The position numbers and the translations under genes were made by a program. This document shows positions 32,490-43,552 of a stretch of DNA of 64,000 nucleotides, piece after piece. This DNA is from Agrostemma githago. Lineage: Eukaryota > Streptophyta > Magnoliopsida > Caryophyllales > Caryophyllaceae. The notes under the pieces are model-generated. The model ran no database searches and was not told the DNA's origin. It saw only the letters and a program-made list of their open reading frames with translations. The first letter of the stretch is position 1. Every line of letters begins with the position of its first letter. The DNA is taken from contig OY288241.1 of NCBI GenBank assembly GCA_958450325.1, positions 36,632,778 to 36,696,777 on the forward strand. Direction: 5' to 3'.

Positions 32490-34430
32490 ATCGGATCAGA
32501 ATGCACAGGTAATATCCGCCAAAACCTCATTGAATTATTAAAAGCTAACATGGATTGTTTTGCTTGGTCGCATGATGATATGGTAGGTATAGATCCGAGC
32601 GTTATCACTCATAGGCTAAGCGTGGACCCAAGCTACAAACCAGTCCAGCAGAAGAGAAGGAAGTTTGCTCCAGAGAGAAATCAAGTCATAAATCAGGAAG
32701 TGGACAGTCTGCTGGCTGCTGGAAAAATCAGGGAGGTGAAGTACCCGGAGTGGTTGTCTAACGTAGTGGTGGTTCCAAAGAAGAATGGCAAGTGGAGGGT
32801 ATGCGTCGATTTCACCGACTTGAACAAAGCATGCCCGAAAGATCCATTCCCCCTACCACATATAGATGCCATGGTAGATGCTACAGCAGGCCACGAGATG
32901 CTAACCTTTCTTGATGCATGGAGTGGGTACAACCAGATCAAGATGCATCCAGCTGACCAGGAGAAGACAGCCTTCAGGTCTGAGAGAGGTATATATTGTT
33001 ACAATGTAATGCCTTTTGGTCTGAAGAATGCAGGTTCCACCTACCAGAGACTAGTCAATAAGATGTTCAAGAGACAGATTGGGGACACTATGGAGGTATA
33101 TATTGACGACATGGTCGTCAAGTCAAAGCAAGCTTCGCAACATACAACGCACTTGGAGGATACCTTCAACACCTTGAGGGAATACAAGATGAAGTTAAAT
33201 CCTTCAAAGTGCACATTTGGAGTGTCATGTGGGAAGTTTCTGGGGTATATGGTGACACAGAGGGGAATTGAAGCTAGCACAGAGCAGATCAAGGCCATCC
33301 TCCAGCTGGAATCCCCACAGAAGCCAAGAGACGTGCAAAGGTTGACTGGAAGAATTGCTGCTCTGAGCAGATTTATCTCCAGGTCTTCAGATAGATGTCG
33401 ACTGTTCTATGATATCCTGAAGAAGGCCCAAAGGTTTGATTGGACAGCAGAGCACGAGAAGGCGTTCAGCGACCTGAAGCACTACCTCAGCACTCCACCT
33501 CTGCTGTCAAAACCAGAACCTGGAGAACCACTCTTCCTGTAATTATCAGTAACCGAGGTAGCAGTCAGCGCGGTATTAGTACGTGAGCATGAAGGAGCAT
33601 AATGCCCAGTATATTATGTTAGTAAGTCTCTGCTTCCTGCAGAGACCAGGTACACATCCCTTGAGAAACTCGTACTTCCACTTGTTACAGCGTCTTATAA
33701 ACTTCGACCTTATTTTGAATCATATGCTATTTCCGTAATAACAAATTATCCACTAAAAACTATTATGAGAAAACCTGAGTTATCAGGGAGAATGGCCAAG
33801 TGGTCTATACACTTGAGCGGCTTCGACCTGAAATTTGCCCCCAGAACAGCGATAAAGTCCCAGGCGTTAGCAGACTTTGTATCCGACTTCAGCCCAACAC
33901 TGCAGACCCAGGCAGAGAAAGACATCATCCTCCTTGAGGAGGACAAAGGCGAACAGGTGTGGAAGCTAAATGTAGATGGCGCCTCCAACATGCGAGGATC
34001 TGGAGCAGGATTAATTCTGAAGTCTCCTCAGGGGGATCTCATAGTCCAAGCAGTACGGTGCGAGTTCCGAACAACAAACAACGAGGCAGAATATGAAGCT
34101 CTAATCTTGGGTCTCCAGCTGGCTCTAGACCTCAAAATCAAGCGCCTAGAGGCTTACAGCGATTCTCAGCTAGTAGTCAATCACATGAATGGTTCGTATA
34201 CAGCTAAGGACTCCAAGATGGTGTCTTACCATGAAGTGGCAAAGGAGCTCTCCCTTAGGTTTGTAGCCTTCTCAATCAACCAAGTCCCTAGGGACCAGAA
34301 CGTGGAAGCGGACGCCCTAGCCACCTTGGGGGCAACCTTCAAACTAGGCGTAGTTTCCACCATACCCATTGTCCATGTACTGGAGCCAGCAGTTTGGACA
34401 GGCACACAGGAACACCAGATGCTGAGGTAG
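32490..34430 (+). pseudogene. Tat reverse transcriptase and two RNase H domains
   Basis: The same frame continues. The reverse transcriptase spans about 32620-33220, with VCVDFTDLNKACPKD near 32800, FLDAWSGYNQI and the catalytic YIDDMVVKSK near 33100. A first RNase H region lies about 33470-33890, with TAA at 33540 and 33600. Then comes the second, archaeal-type RNase H characteristic of Tat elements (LNVDGASN near 33970, NNEAEYEAL near 34078, YSDSQLVVNH near 34155, DALATL near 34310), ending at TAG 34428. Catalytic D/E/D residues are present in the second domain. These enzymes make the cDNA and remove the RNA strand. Confidence 0.9.
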
Positions 34431-35722
34431 GAGGACAATTCACCAGACCAGGGATTCCAGTGGCTGCAGGAGGCAGGAGTCTGCAGCACCTCAGCAGAAC
34501 AAGAAAGAATCCCAGACTGGAGAAAACCATACCAAGAATGGCTGCAAAACGATATCTTGCCAGCAGACAAGAAGGAAGCCCGGAGTTTTAGGATGAAAGC
34601 GTCCAGGTACACCCTCATTGATGGTGTCATGTTCAAAAGATCAGCCGCCGGACCATACTTGAGGTGCCTAAGTCAGCAGGAGGCAGAGGTGGTTATGCAT
34701 GACCTTCACAGTGGTGAGTGTGGAAATCATGCAGGGGGCAAGAGTCTATCCAACAAAGCACTCCGCCAAGGATACTTCTGGCCGACAATGCGCAAGGATG
34801 CGAGGGAATATGTTAGGAAATGTGACGCCTGCCAGAGACATGTGCCGGTCAATCACCAGCCAGCAGAGCCGTTGCACCCAGTAATTTCTCCCTGGCCCTT
34901 CATGAAGTGGGGGATGGATATTGTTGGCAAGTTACCAAGAGTCCCAGGAAACAAAGTTTTTATGTTGGCCATGACAGACTATTTCTCCAAGTGGATAGAA
35001 GCAGAAGCGTTCCCTCAGGTGACTGAGAAACAGGTTATATCCTTCATTAAACGTAACGTTATCTGCAGGTTTGGCATTCCTTCAGAAATCATCTGCGACA
35101 ACGGATCCCAGTTCATTGGCAACAAAATGGAGGCTTACTGTGCCAGGTGGAACATCACACTAAGTAAGTCTACCCCCAGAAATCCTCAATCTAATGGTCA
35201 GGCGGAGTCTAGCAACAAAATTGTGATAGACAACCTGAAGAGAAGGCTGGAGGAGGCAGGGGGCAGATGGACAGAACTACACCCAAGGTGGCTACAGGAC
35301 AAACACCTTTCAGTTTGGTCTTTGGTGCTGAGGCGGTCATCCCTTCAGAAGTGAGAGTGCCTACTCATAGATACAGATGCATAACCGAAGACAGGAACCA
35401 GGTAGAGATGGCAAGCAGCTTGGATACTATAGATGAGCTCAGGACCGATGCTCAAATAAGGATGGCTTCCTACAGACAAACAGTCGCCAGAAGTTACAAC
35501 AAGAATGTCAAAGTAAGAATCCTGCAGGAAGGAGACCTAGTCCTCAGAAAAGTCTTCCAAAACACCAGGAACCAACGAGTAGGAAAATTCGCCTACAATT
35601 GGGAAGGCCCCTACCAAATAGAGAAAGTAGTTGGGAACGGAGCCTACCGACTTATGACCATGGAGGGGAAGATCATCCAAAAACCATGAAACATCGTACA
35701 CCTAAAGAAATACTTCTTCTGA
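34431..35722 (+). pseudogene. Tat integrase, one frameshift
   Basis: The HHCC zinc finger (HDLHSGECGNH ... CDACQRH) lies at about 34700-34850. The DDE core has MDIVGKLP near 34915, ICDNGSQFIG near 35092 and NPQSNGQAESS near 35185, so D, D and E are all present. Just after GGRW (about 35267) the frame shifts, through what looks like a short deletion that removed the usual LPxVLWA segment. The downstream frame runs RTTPKVATGQTPFSLVFGAE and the C-terminal domain to TGA 35687, with a second TGA at 35720 after NIVHLKKYFF. Integrase would insert the cDNA. This copy is inactive. Confidence 0.9.
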
Positions 35723-36529
35723 GTGGGCCACAGCCGCCAACAATCTGGGCCACTGCCGCCAGAAACATGGGCTACAGTCGCCAGAAACGTGGCATCTATT
35801 CTGCCAGGTGCACCTCCACCAGAACCCAGGTTTAATCTTTTCAAACCTCGCAAACACGTATTTAAATTTTCCTATCATTCTTTTGTTTTTTTTCTTTTAG
35901 CAAAATTCAAATTTTTTCCCGCATATTTAAATCAGATAAAATTTTGATTTCCTTTTTACGTGTGTCGTCAAAACTCAATTTTCTTTGGCATTAAAGTTTG
36001 ATTTTCTTATTGCGTACATTTTCGAAATTTAATTTTCTCTCTCTCCATATATTTTCGAAATTCGATTTTTTGCTTCCACATATGTCTTCAAATATTGTGT
36101 TCCCTATCTTTGCCAAATTTTTGTCAGTTTTCTCAAACTGAGTGCTGGTGACTAATCTGGTGGAGTGTACAATTTCTACAGAGGGCGTGCGTCTGTGACT
36201 AAGTGCCTACAACCGGGACATTACAGTCTCCTGCGCCACGTAGCACCCACGCAAAGCGTGGCACCTCCGACTGAGTGTGCGAACTAAACCCCAGGCCACC
36301 ACTATATCAAAGGTCGACCATACAAACATAAGGCATGCATACAACAGAAGGTAGTTAGACAAAACTACAACAAACGATTACAATCAAACGCAAACAATCA
36401 CGATCCAAAGCAAACAATTACGATCTTCTGTTAAGGCACGAAGTGCCTCAAAAAACTAACACACTTCGCTCCCCTGAGCAAAGGCCAAGTCATTACAGAA
36501 TTTTTTGCAAACACTAACAAATCAGAAGT
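35723..36529 (+). other. Tat 3' non-coding region after pol
   Basis: Between the end of pol and the antisense ORF lies AT-rich sequence with repeated AAATTT/TTTTCG motifs and no ORF of note. Confidence 0.5.
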
Positions 36530-37277
36530 TCATGCCATGCAGGATTCACAAGCCGAAAACAAAGTACAACAAAGGAGGAGTAACATCACTCCAGCAGAAC
36601 TTGGTCCACAGCCTGGACATTCTCCTCTGATGGAGGCGGAACTGTAGCAGATTCTCCTGCAGAAACCTGGGTCTCTGATGAACAACAACAGAATCTCCCC
36701 CAGAGTCATCAACGACATCCTGCTGGTCCACGCTCTCTTGCCCATCAGCCTCCTGATCAACAATGGGAAATCAACGGACTCCTTCAGATCCTCCGCCTCC
36801 ACATCAAAAAGAGCATCCAGGTCAGGCGCCACAGGAAATTCCTCATCCAGTCACTTCTTCTCTACAACCAGATTCCTCCGCCAACAATCTGCGAACCAAG
36901 TCCAACTCCTTCGGAGAACCTTCTTCTAGCACAGACCTGGGACTAGAAAGTAGCATATGATCCAGAAAAATCATATCCTCTGCAGACTTACCGAAGCCTT
37001 CAGGAAATTTGAGCACCGCTCCAGCAGAAACATCATCAACGAATCTGGGGGCAGAATAAGAGGTAGACTTAGGAAGGTCTGTCACCAGAGGTCCACTTTC
37101 TGCAAAAGTAATTTCTGAGAGAGGGGACGGATTACGCTTTCTCCTAGAACCAGCTGAAGAAAAACGAAAATTCCCGCCTACAACTGAAGAAAACGAAAAT
37201 TCCCGCCTAAAAGAGAATTTAGTCGGAAATTTGAGGGCATTTGTTCGGGCCAAAAATTTGCACCTTCGGAGTACCAC
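36530..37277 (-). pseudogene. Antisense ORF of the Tat element, frameshifted
   Basis: Two adjoining minus-strand frames, 37277-36843 (144 codons) and 36832-36530 (100 codons), read like one acidic protein broken near 36838. The first is serine/arginine-rich and then has VDDVSAGAVLKFPEGFGKSA. The second continues PDLDALFDVEAEDLKESVDF. The start lies just inside the 3' LTR. An extra ORF opposite to gag-pol between pol and the 3' LTR is known for Tat-lineage elements such as Grande. Its function is unknown and I recognise no domain. Confidence 0.5.
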
Positions 37278-38080
37278 GTGGCAAAATACGAGTGGACGGT
37301 CAAAAGGTCAGAAGTCATAAGTCAACAACATAAGGGTTCACGGTTCACGGATGCCAGTCAAAGTCAAGGATCACAAGACGGAAGTCAAAATTGGTCAAAC
37401 GTCATCAAGTCAAGTAAACCCGGAATAATACGTAAAGATGGGCCGAGCCGAGCATAAGAAGAAATAAGGCTACATGCCATACAATCAAACCAGCCCAGTA
37501 GGCAAAGTAAACCCTAGCCCATACGAAAGAGGAAGCAACAGTCATTAGCACAAATGAGAAAGTCTTCCTAAAAACTAGGAGAGAAAGAAGGAACTAAGAG
37601 TAACTGTAGTAACAGCAGTCAACTCAATCAAGGAGAATTAAAGGCCAAGATCCCCCACTAATGAGGAAAATAACGGCCGAGCAATTAAGGGAGAATTAAA
37701 GGGGGAAGATTCTAAGGAGGAAAGGCAACGGAGGGGAGCACTATAAAAAGGAAGGCAGACAAAGAAAGAAACCATCCAAGGACACCCATTCCAAGCTCAC
37801 ATACCCACAATCAGTCAAAATTATAATTGGAGAAAAGTTGCTTGTATTTGTATTCTCTTCTTCATCTCTTCTAGTTCATAGTATAATTTTGGTGGGATTC
37901 CGACTCCCCCGCGGTTTTTCCCACATCGGGTTTCCGCGTCACCAGACTTTGTGTGTCGTTATTTTCTTTCGTTGTTCCTCGTTCTCTATTTTTGTCTCGA
38001 TTTCACCAACCCGTAGTTATAGGACGATCGCTTTGACCCGCAACTTAAATCTTAGACCCGGTATATTTTTTACCAAAACA
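37242..38080 (+). repeat. Tat element 3' LTR
   Basis: 839 bp, differing from the 5' LTR by about a dozen substitutions and one single-base indel. Confidence 0.92.
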
Positions 38081-38340
38081 ACGCCCTTAACCCAAAATGA
38101 CACAACCCGATTCTTAAAGACCCGAACTGACGCGACGACCCGTATCCGCCATGAGTGCTAGTGTCGCTTGCAGTATGTTTTACAAAAGTAGTTAGTTGGT
38201 TGCTTGCTGGGGGTTCCCAGTTCTGCAGGCACGAGACACACGTCTTTCTGCTCTTGCTAAAAAAATTGTATACTACTATCAGCGGAAAGAATTATCAAAA
38301 AGAAAGGAAAATTTATAAACCACGGTAAGAAAAATTATAC

Positions 38341-38584
38341 CGCAGTCAAAGGCTGTAATGTCATTTGAGCGTGGACTTCATCGGTCTCGACATCAGCCTG
38401 TAGTTCAAGAATAAGAAACATAGGAGTTAGGAGGCACAAACAACAAGATTTGGATGCTAAATTTCTTTTGGTCAGAAGAACTTACATGCATTGTCACGTC
38501 GTGGAGCTGACATATAAGTTGAGCTGACAAGTTTGGATAATTAGGAATATGAGCATCTATTTCTTTGTTAGTTGATGCTGCAAC
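38341..38584 (-). pseudogene. Captured auxin response factor exons between N-terminus and B3
   Basis: Exon 38486-38584 (33 codons) encodes VAASTNKEIDAHIPNYPNLS then AQLICQLHDVTMH. It is bounded by GCATGCAG upstream and GTAAGTT downstream. Exon 38341-38397 (19 codons) encodes ADVETDEVHAQMTLQPLTA between CTACAG and GTATAA. Both match the conserved ARF stretch just before the B3 domain, again closest to ARF6/ARF8, and both are phase 0. The next expected exons (starting QEQK..., with most of B3) are not found between 38340 and the Tat insertion. They were either never captured or were lost. Confidence 0.9.
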
Positions 38585-38585
38585 C

Positions 38586-39830
38586 TGCATGCAATAACAG
38601 AAATCGAAAACTATGATACGAAAATTGATTAAAAGTTTAAAACTGCATTTTACGTTGTTACCTCTATATTATAAAGAACAATGATTGGATGCTTTGTAAC
38701 CAAGATCCAATATAGTACTAAGCTAACTTGCATCCATGACTCTTTTAGGAGTTCAGCCCGAGCCATAACAGCGAAAGACCCTCGCTAATGACTTGATGCG
38801 CTTTTTCAAAATAGTAAGATTTTGCAACCAGCCCTCAACGTCTCACTAAAACCAAAAGGAATCGTGTTTTGTAACTTCAAGATTCAATATCTCCCTAGAA
38901 GCTTTTAGATGATTCATAATGTGCATGATCGTTTGGAGGGCGACTTTTCAAGGCGAGAGCATTAAAGAACGTTTGATCGGGTATGTTCTCTCGTGAGAAA
39001 GAGGGGCCCATTTTTCATTTGCCCAAGGCGTTTTTCTTAAGCCCTTTCAGTATGAGTCCCTAGTTTCCTCATAAAACCCGGACCACCTCGATCCCTCTGT
39101 CCATAGATAATTATTTACCCAAAACCTAAACTTAGTTAAACATCACCACCACAGATCTAGTTATTTACCATTTCTCACGGAAATATGAGCCTTCAACTTC
39201 TCCGGAACTAATTTTCCGACTACAAACGTGCACTCTGATGCACAGAAGAGGAAGATTGAGGTATGTATGTGTTTGCCATCCATGAGGTAAGGAAATGTAG
39301 GGGTCGAGAGAGGAGGGAATGTATATGTTGTAATTTGCTCTTACCTGAATCGTTTGTGCTAAAAGCAAATGTAAACTATGGACCTGCGAAGTAATCAGAT
39401 ACCACAACGGTCGAGTCTTTGGCTCTATTGGAAAGAAATCTATTATCACAATATCACATCACCTAAAGCACGAAAAATCAATACAACGTGAACAACAATA
39501 CAACGCTAACAAAGAAACTTATCACTAGAGAAAGGAGATAGCTTGTGAATTATAGACAGACATAGTATTACGGCAACCAGCACGCATGCAAGAATAAGAA
39601 CAAGGACTTTAACTTTGAAAGAAACAAGTAAAGATTGTTAAACCTATGTTACTTTGACTCAACTACAAGTATCAAAGTATTGGATACGGCTATTTTGAGC
39701 GAAATTTTCAATATTTTATCTAAAAGAAGTGTCGAAATATTGAGTCGTATTGAATAAGTGACACGGCAGCTAAATGAAGTTTCGGAGTAACATAGATTAA
39801 AACAATGAGAATCATCTAAGAAAAACTGAC
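38586..39830 (-). other. Intron of the captured ARF fragment
   Basis: About 1.25 kb between two in-phase ARF exons, with a GT donor (CAG|GTCAGT) and a CAG acceptor. Short ORFs inside (for example 39165-39449) show no protein signal. The length suggests the donor gene's first introns were copied. Confidence 0.6.
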
Positions 39831-39943
39831 CTGCTCACTGTGACCCTGAGGGAAGTACACAACACGGCTTCCTAAGGTGGGAAGAGAGACAAGAGGATCA
39901 GCACATGCATGCCATAGCTCAGAGTTCAACACCTTTTTCTCAC
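39831..39943 (-). pseudogene. Captured auxin response factor N-terminal exon
   Basis: 113 bp between acceptor CTTAG and donor GTCAGT encode (G)EKKVLNSELWHACADPLVSL then PTLGSRVVYFPQGHSEQ, the N-terminal signature of all ARFs. The usual CAGPLV reads CADPLV, a change unlikely to be tolerated in a functional protein. The exon ends phase 0, as does the next one. The preceding short first exon with the initiator ATG is not recognisable upstream. Confidence 0.9.
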
Positions 39944-41035
39944 CTAAGAAAATATATACATATATTGTCAAATAGACAAATACTCGTAGTATTCACTCAT
40001 ACATGATCAAGAACTATATCGTTAATGAATCTTGTATACATAGCAAAGAACATATGTCATTAGCGCTAAATTGAGAACTAGTAACAAACTTAGACCCTTG
40101 ACTTATGTACTATCCATGTTAAGCATAACTTCAAGACCAAAGCCGAACCTTTTTTGTGTGAAATGAGCCACACCGCCATTAACAGCCTAAATTCGAGAAA
40201 TGAAATCAAATCACCATGTCCCTGACTTGCAATACCATTACCAGATTTCAAATCCACAGGTAAATGAGCGAGACTCACACTGTCTGCACTCTACAAGGTA
40301 CGTCTACCCAGGCAGATTACAGATATAAACTAATATCCAGGCAAAATTCATCAATTGTATCATTGCTCTCTGAATTTAAGAGGATTCACAATCAAATGGT
40401 TCTCGTTGCTCTCTGGTTTTAAGACAGTTTTAAGCGCAAATCAACGAAAATAAACATGGAGAAAGAAAAGAACAGTCATAAGCATGAATCAACCTTAAAT
40501 TAATTCGAAAACTAATTGGCAAAAATGATTAAGTCGGCTAACATGTAAATATGATGGAGTAAGAGTGAGTACCAGAGAAGAGGCAGAATAGAGAAGAAGA
40601 AGGAACAGCGAAACAACGATGAAGAGCGAAGAACAGCGACGAAACTCGGAAGGGATGAAGGACAGCGGGAACCGCGACAAATACAGAAGAAGAAGGACGA
40701 ATAGGCTTTGAAATTAGGGTTAGAGCGACGAAGAGCTTCATGATTTAGGGTTAGAGGAATAATTGGGGATCTGGAATAATTTAGGGTTAGAGGAAAAATT
40801 GAGAAGATAGGCTGTGCGGGAGTTAGGTTGAGCAACTCAAAAGATACTAGTATCAATTTTATGAGTCTCGGTTCGTAGGCTCGATCACAAAATAAACACG
40901 TAAATCACAAATCGTTACATAAGACAGTCTCACCATAAGTCGAAATTCCGTTGCTGAAAAAAAATCATACTGTAACAAAGATCAAAGTTTGTATCATGTA
41001 AAAATCTGATTGAGTTTGGGGTTAAAGTAACAAAG
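39944..41035. other. CACTA interior between captured fragments
   Basis: The minus strand at 40680-40820 reads repeatedly CTCTAACCCTAAAT, followed by pyrimidine-rich sequence and a possible donor CTG|GTACTCAC near 40570. This looks like the 5' leader of a plant gene, perhaps the first non-coding exon of a captured or element gene. The ORFs here (40512-40856) lack homology I recognise. Confidence 0.35.
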
Positions 41036-41212
41036 TAACGTCGATGCATGGGGAGCCGTGAGTGGATACGCCGGTCCTCGACTGTTCCGTCTCAAGAAAT
41101 CGTACCCTAAATTTATTACAATCTTCTTAAACCAACTCGATCCTTGCTTCGCCCGTACATGAGAATGTCCTATTATGTATGCTGTTCCCGCCTCTCGTGC
41201 TTCCATTAGATC
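41036..41212 (-). pseudogene. Captured KUP/HAK potassium transporter C-terminal exon
   Basis: After a TTTTTTCAG acceptor, the frame reads DLMEAREAGTAYIIGHSHVR, then AKQGSSWFKKIVINLGYDFL and RRNSRGP...PHASTL. This is the conserved cytosolic tail of KUP/HAK/KT potassium transporters (EAGVxYxxGHSxVxAK...SS..KK...Y.FLR.N.RGP). The last residues, usually EVGMxYxV, are replaced by unrelated codons, so the copied segment stops at 41036. KUP/HAK proteins carry K+ across the plasma membrane or tonoplast. This piece has no membrane segments and cannot transport. It has the same orientation as the ARF exons. Confidence 0.8.
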
Positions 41213-41385
41213 CTGAAAAAATTAGGGATCTGAAAAAATTGGTGTGGACATGACATAGGTCCACCCCGACGCGGCCACGCGCGGGTTTGGGGAGGCGAAT
41301 GAATCTCCATATGAGAATGAATCGAATTGAAATTTAAATCTAAGTGGAGTCGCCACCAAACTTTGTGGGAGTTCGGGCCCGTTCG

Positions 41386-41969
41386 AATAAATGGAAGAAA
41401 AATAATCTTACGTTTACGGTTTAACGTGACAAAATGAAACGTATAAATAATACGTAGTAAAATTTGTGACCAGAAGCTTAGTCGGTCCAAAATGTGAGAA
41501 AAAGGTCTCAAATAATTTATAAGTTGATAAAAAGTATAATCGTAAAATAGTTAAAGACATTTCAAGGTAATTCGAGTAAACCTCGCGTAAGAAAATAATT
41601 ATTCGCGAAACTTCGTATTAAAATCATAAATGGCAACTCTTTAGTAAAAAAAATATTTCTTAGTTGAAAATATTATACAAATGTATTTAAACATTTTTAG
41701 GTAGAGGAATAACTTAAATCCGAGCTTAAAAAGGTTAATTCGTAGAGAAATAGAATTCCTCGCGGAAAATAAATAGTTTACGAGGAAAATCAAATAAATG
41801 GATTTAAAAGAATTAAAAATCTTTTTAAAATATAAATAAATATCATTAAACTCAACAACGAAAATAGAGCTTAGTAAAATGATGAAATGCAAGGCCGAAA
41901 TGTGACAGAGTTATCACAAAGTCATAACGGTAAAGACAAAAAATGCTAGGAAAAATAGCGGGTGTTACA
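41386..41969 (-). repeat. 3' LTR remnant of the non-autonomous element
   Basis: 584 bp nearly identical to 57017-57601, both ending GGGTGTTACA. The polypurine tract AGTGGGGAGGAT is the complement of 41970-41981. The internal sequence beside it carries GAGGACGGAACTTTCTTTT, common before chromovirus 3' LTRs. Confidence 0.8.
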
Positions 41970-42162
41970 ATCCTCCCCACTAAAAGAAAGTTCCGTCCTC
42001 GAAACTAAGGATAAGTAGAAAGTAACAGAAATTACCTCACTCAAAAAGATGAGGATACAAAGTTCGCATAAAAATTTTACTTTTAAAAGAAAATTTTACA
42101 ACTTTTTTTTTTTGAAATGTAAGTATATATTAATCATCGAACCAATTTACACAAGAATATGA

Positions 42163-42912
42163 CTACGTCAAATTACGTAGCCATCTAGCGTCTTTAACAC
42201 TTAATGGATATCTAATCTTACATATTATTCTATTGCGCACATCCATCTTAATCAGTTTCACAACATATTCCGGTTGTTGGACCATCCCCTCAATTCTGCA
42301 CAAATTTCTCTGTCTCCACACATAATAAATTGTGGCATTGATCAACGCCCGTAACACGTTGCATTGCAACTTCGTTCCTCTTATCTTGGTCGCCCATGTC
42401 AGCCCATCACTTCTCGGAATGCATCTCTTCACCCAACCACACAATATGTCAACCACTCGGGAACTCCAGCAGCACCCAAAAAACAGATGCTCTACAGTCT
42501 CAATATGTGATTCACATAAAAAATACAGGTCTGAATCTGCCACACCAAACCTCAGTAATTTATTCCGAGTGTTTAAAGCTCCCCGATAGACCAGCCAAGC
42601 AATGAAACTATGTCTGGGGACACTCCACCCACTCCACACCAGCCTAGCCCACTCGACTCGCGATTTATGGTTCCGGAGTTCGGCATAGGCTCTAGAAATC
42701 GAGTACACAGGATGCGAACCATGCCACAACCCATTCTCGAACATATGCTTAATCTTGTCTTTAGCCTGACACACCTTCCTCCAAGCCCAGGTGACATCAG
42801 TATTAGGCTGATACTCACCCCAATCCGCTCCCTTCCGGTAAATACAGCTAATCCACCTGACCCACAGTCTATCAGGCTGATCAAACACCCACGATGCCAA
42901 CTTCGCCACCAC
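42163..42912 (-). pseudogene. LINE ORF2, C-terminal zf-RVT region
   Basis: The 249-codon frame begins shortly after the reverse transcriptase thumb (WNEAVVAKLASWVF context) and contains the zinc-finger zf-RVT segment common at the end of plant LINE ORF2 (PRHSFIAWLVYRGALNTRNK; CESHIETVEHLFFGCCWS). It ends about 60 bp before the poly(A). It is separated from the upstream reverse transcriptase part by a stop or frameshift at 42913-42981. Confidence 0.88.
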
Positions 42913-42981
42913 TGCCTCATTCCAAGTAACTAAATCCCTGAGACCAAGCCCGCCTTTATCCTTGGGATAAAAAAATTTCTC

Positions 42982-43536
42982 TCAACCTAGAAGAGCTCGT
43001 CTAGTTGCTTCAGTACCACCATCCCAAAGGAAATTGCGACACAAAGAACCAATGCGAGCCATCACATATTTTGGGATAATGAAAATCATGGCCCAGTAAT
43101 TATGCAGCTGAGACAGCACAGACTGAACCAAAGTCAGCCTACCTGCATAAGACAGACGCCGGGCGCCAATGCTCGAAATACGAGACACAATTCGAGCTAA
43201 CAGTTTCTCACAGTCTCCACGCCCAACTCGCGTACATTGGATGGGCACTCCAAGGTATCGAAAAGGTATAGTACCCTCAAGACAGCCAGAAAATTGCAAT
43301 ATCTCAGCCTTCCTGTCATCATCTACACCTGCAAAATAGGCGTGAGACTTACCCAGGCTGATTGTCAAGCCCGATGCGCGGCTGAACTTCGCGAATGCTC
43401 CCCATAGATATTTCATCGAATCGATATCCCCTTTGCAAAACAATAACAAATCATCTGCAAACATTAGGTGAGTAAGCTTCATTGGAGCACAACGAGGATG
43501 ATATCTAAACTTCTTATCAATCGTGCCATTATCCAA
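42982..43536 (-). pseudogene. LINE ORF2, reverse transcriptase C-terminal part
   Basis: The 184-codon frame holds the non-LTR reverse transcriptase catalytic box HLMFADDLLLFCKG near residue 23, then the SGLTISLGKSHAYF region, FRYLGVPI and the LSYAGRLTLVQSVL thumb motif. The endonuclease and N-terminal reverse transcriptase parts are absent because of 5' truncation, so the apparent start is not a true one. Confidence 0.9.
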
Positions 43537-43552
43537 AAAACTTTACAACTTT

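Larger units (their letters stand above)
28818..38080 (+). mobile_element. Tat-lineage Ty3-gypsy retrotransposon, TSD ACGCC
   Basis: A full-length 9,263-bp element with LTRs 28818-29657 and 37242-38080, flanked by ACGCC on both sides (28813-28817, 38081-38085). The order gag, protease, reverse transcriptase, RNase H, second RNase H-like domain, integrase, then an antisense ORF before the 3' LTR, is the Tat layout. No chromodomain is seen. One reading frame runs from 29733 to about 35270, interrupted by seven TAA/TAG codons, then one frameshift. The LTRs differ at about a dozen of 840 positions. It inserted into an intron of the captured ARF fragment. Confidence 0.93.
42106..43541 (-). mobile_element. 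5'-truncated LINE with poly(A) and 11-bp TSD
   Basis: TTTACAACTTT occurs at 42095-42105 and 43542-43552. The left copy is followed by a T run (poly(A) on the minus strand). Between them is the 3' part of a LINE ORF2. The variable-length TSD, tail and missing 5' part are the marks of target-primed reverse transcription. It interrupts the 3' non-coding part of the surrounding LTR element. Confidence 0.9.

Noticed and set aside
40512..40856. Minus ORFs beginning with MKLFVALTL, like a signal peptide
   Set aside because: The sequence is CTCTAACCCTAAAT- and TTC-rich, typical of plant 5' leaders. There is no continuing homologous domain.
42332..42933. Plus-strand ORFs over the LINE
   Set aside because: Antisense shadows of the ORF2 remnant.
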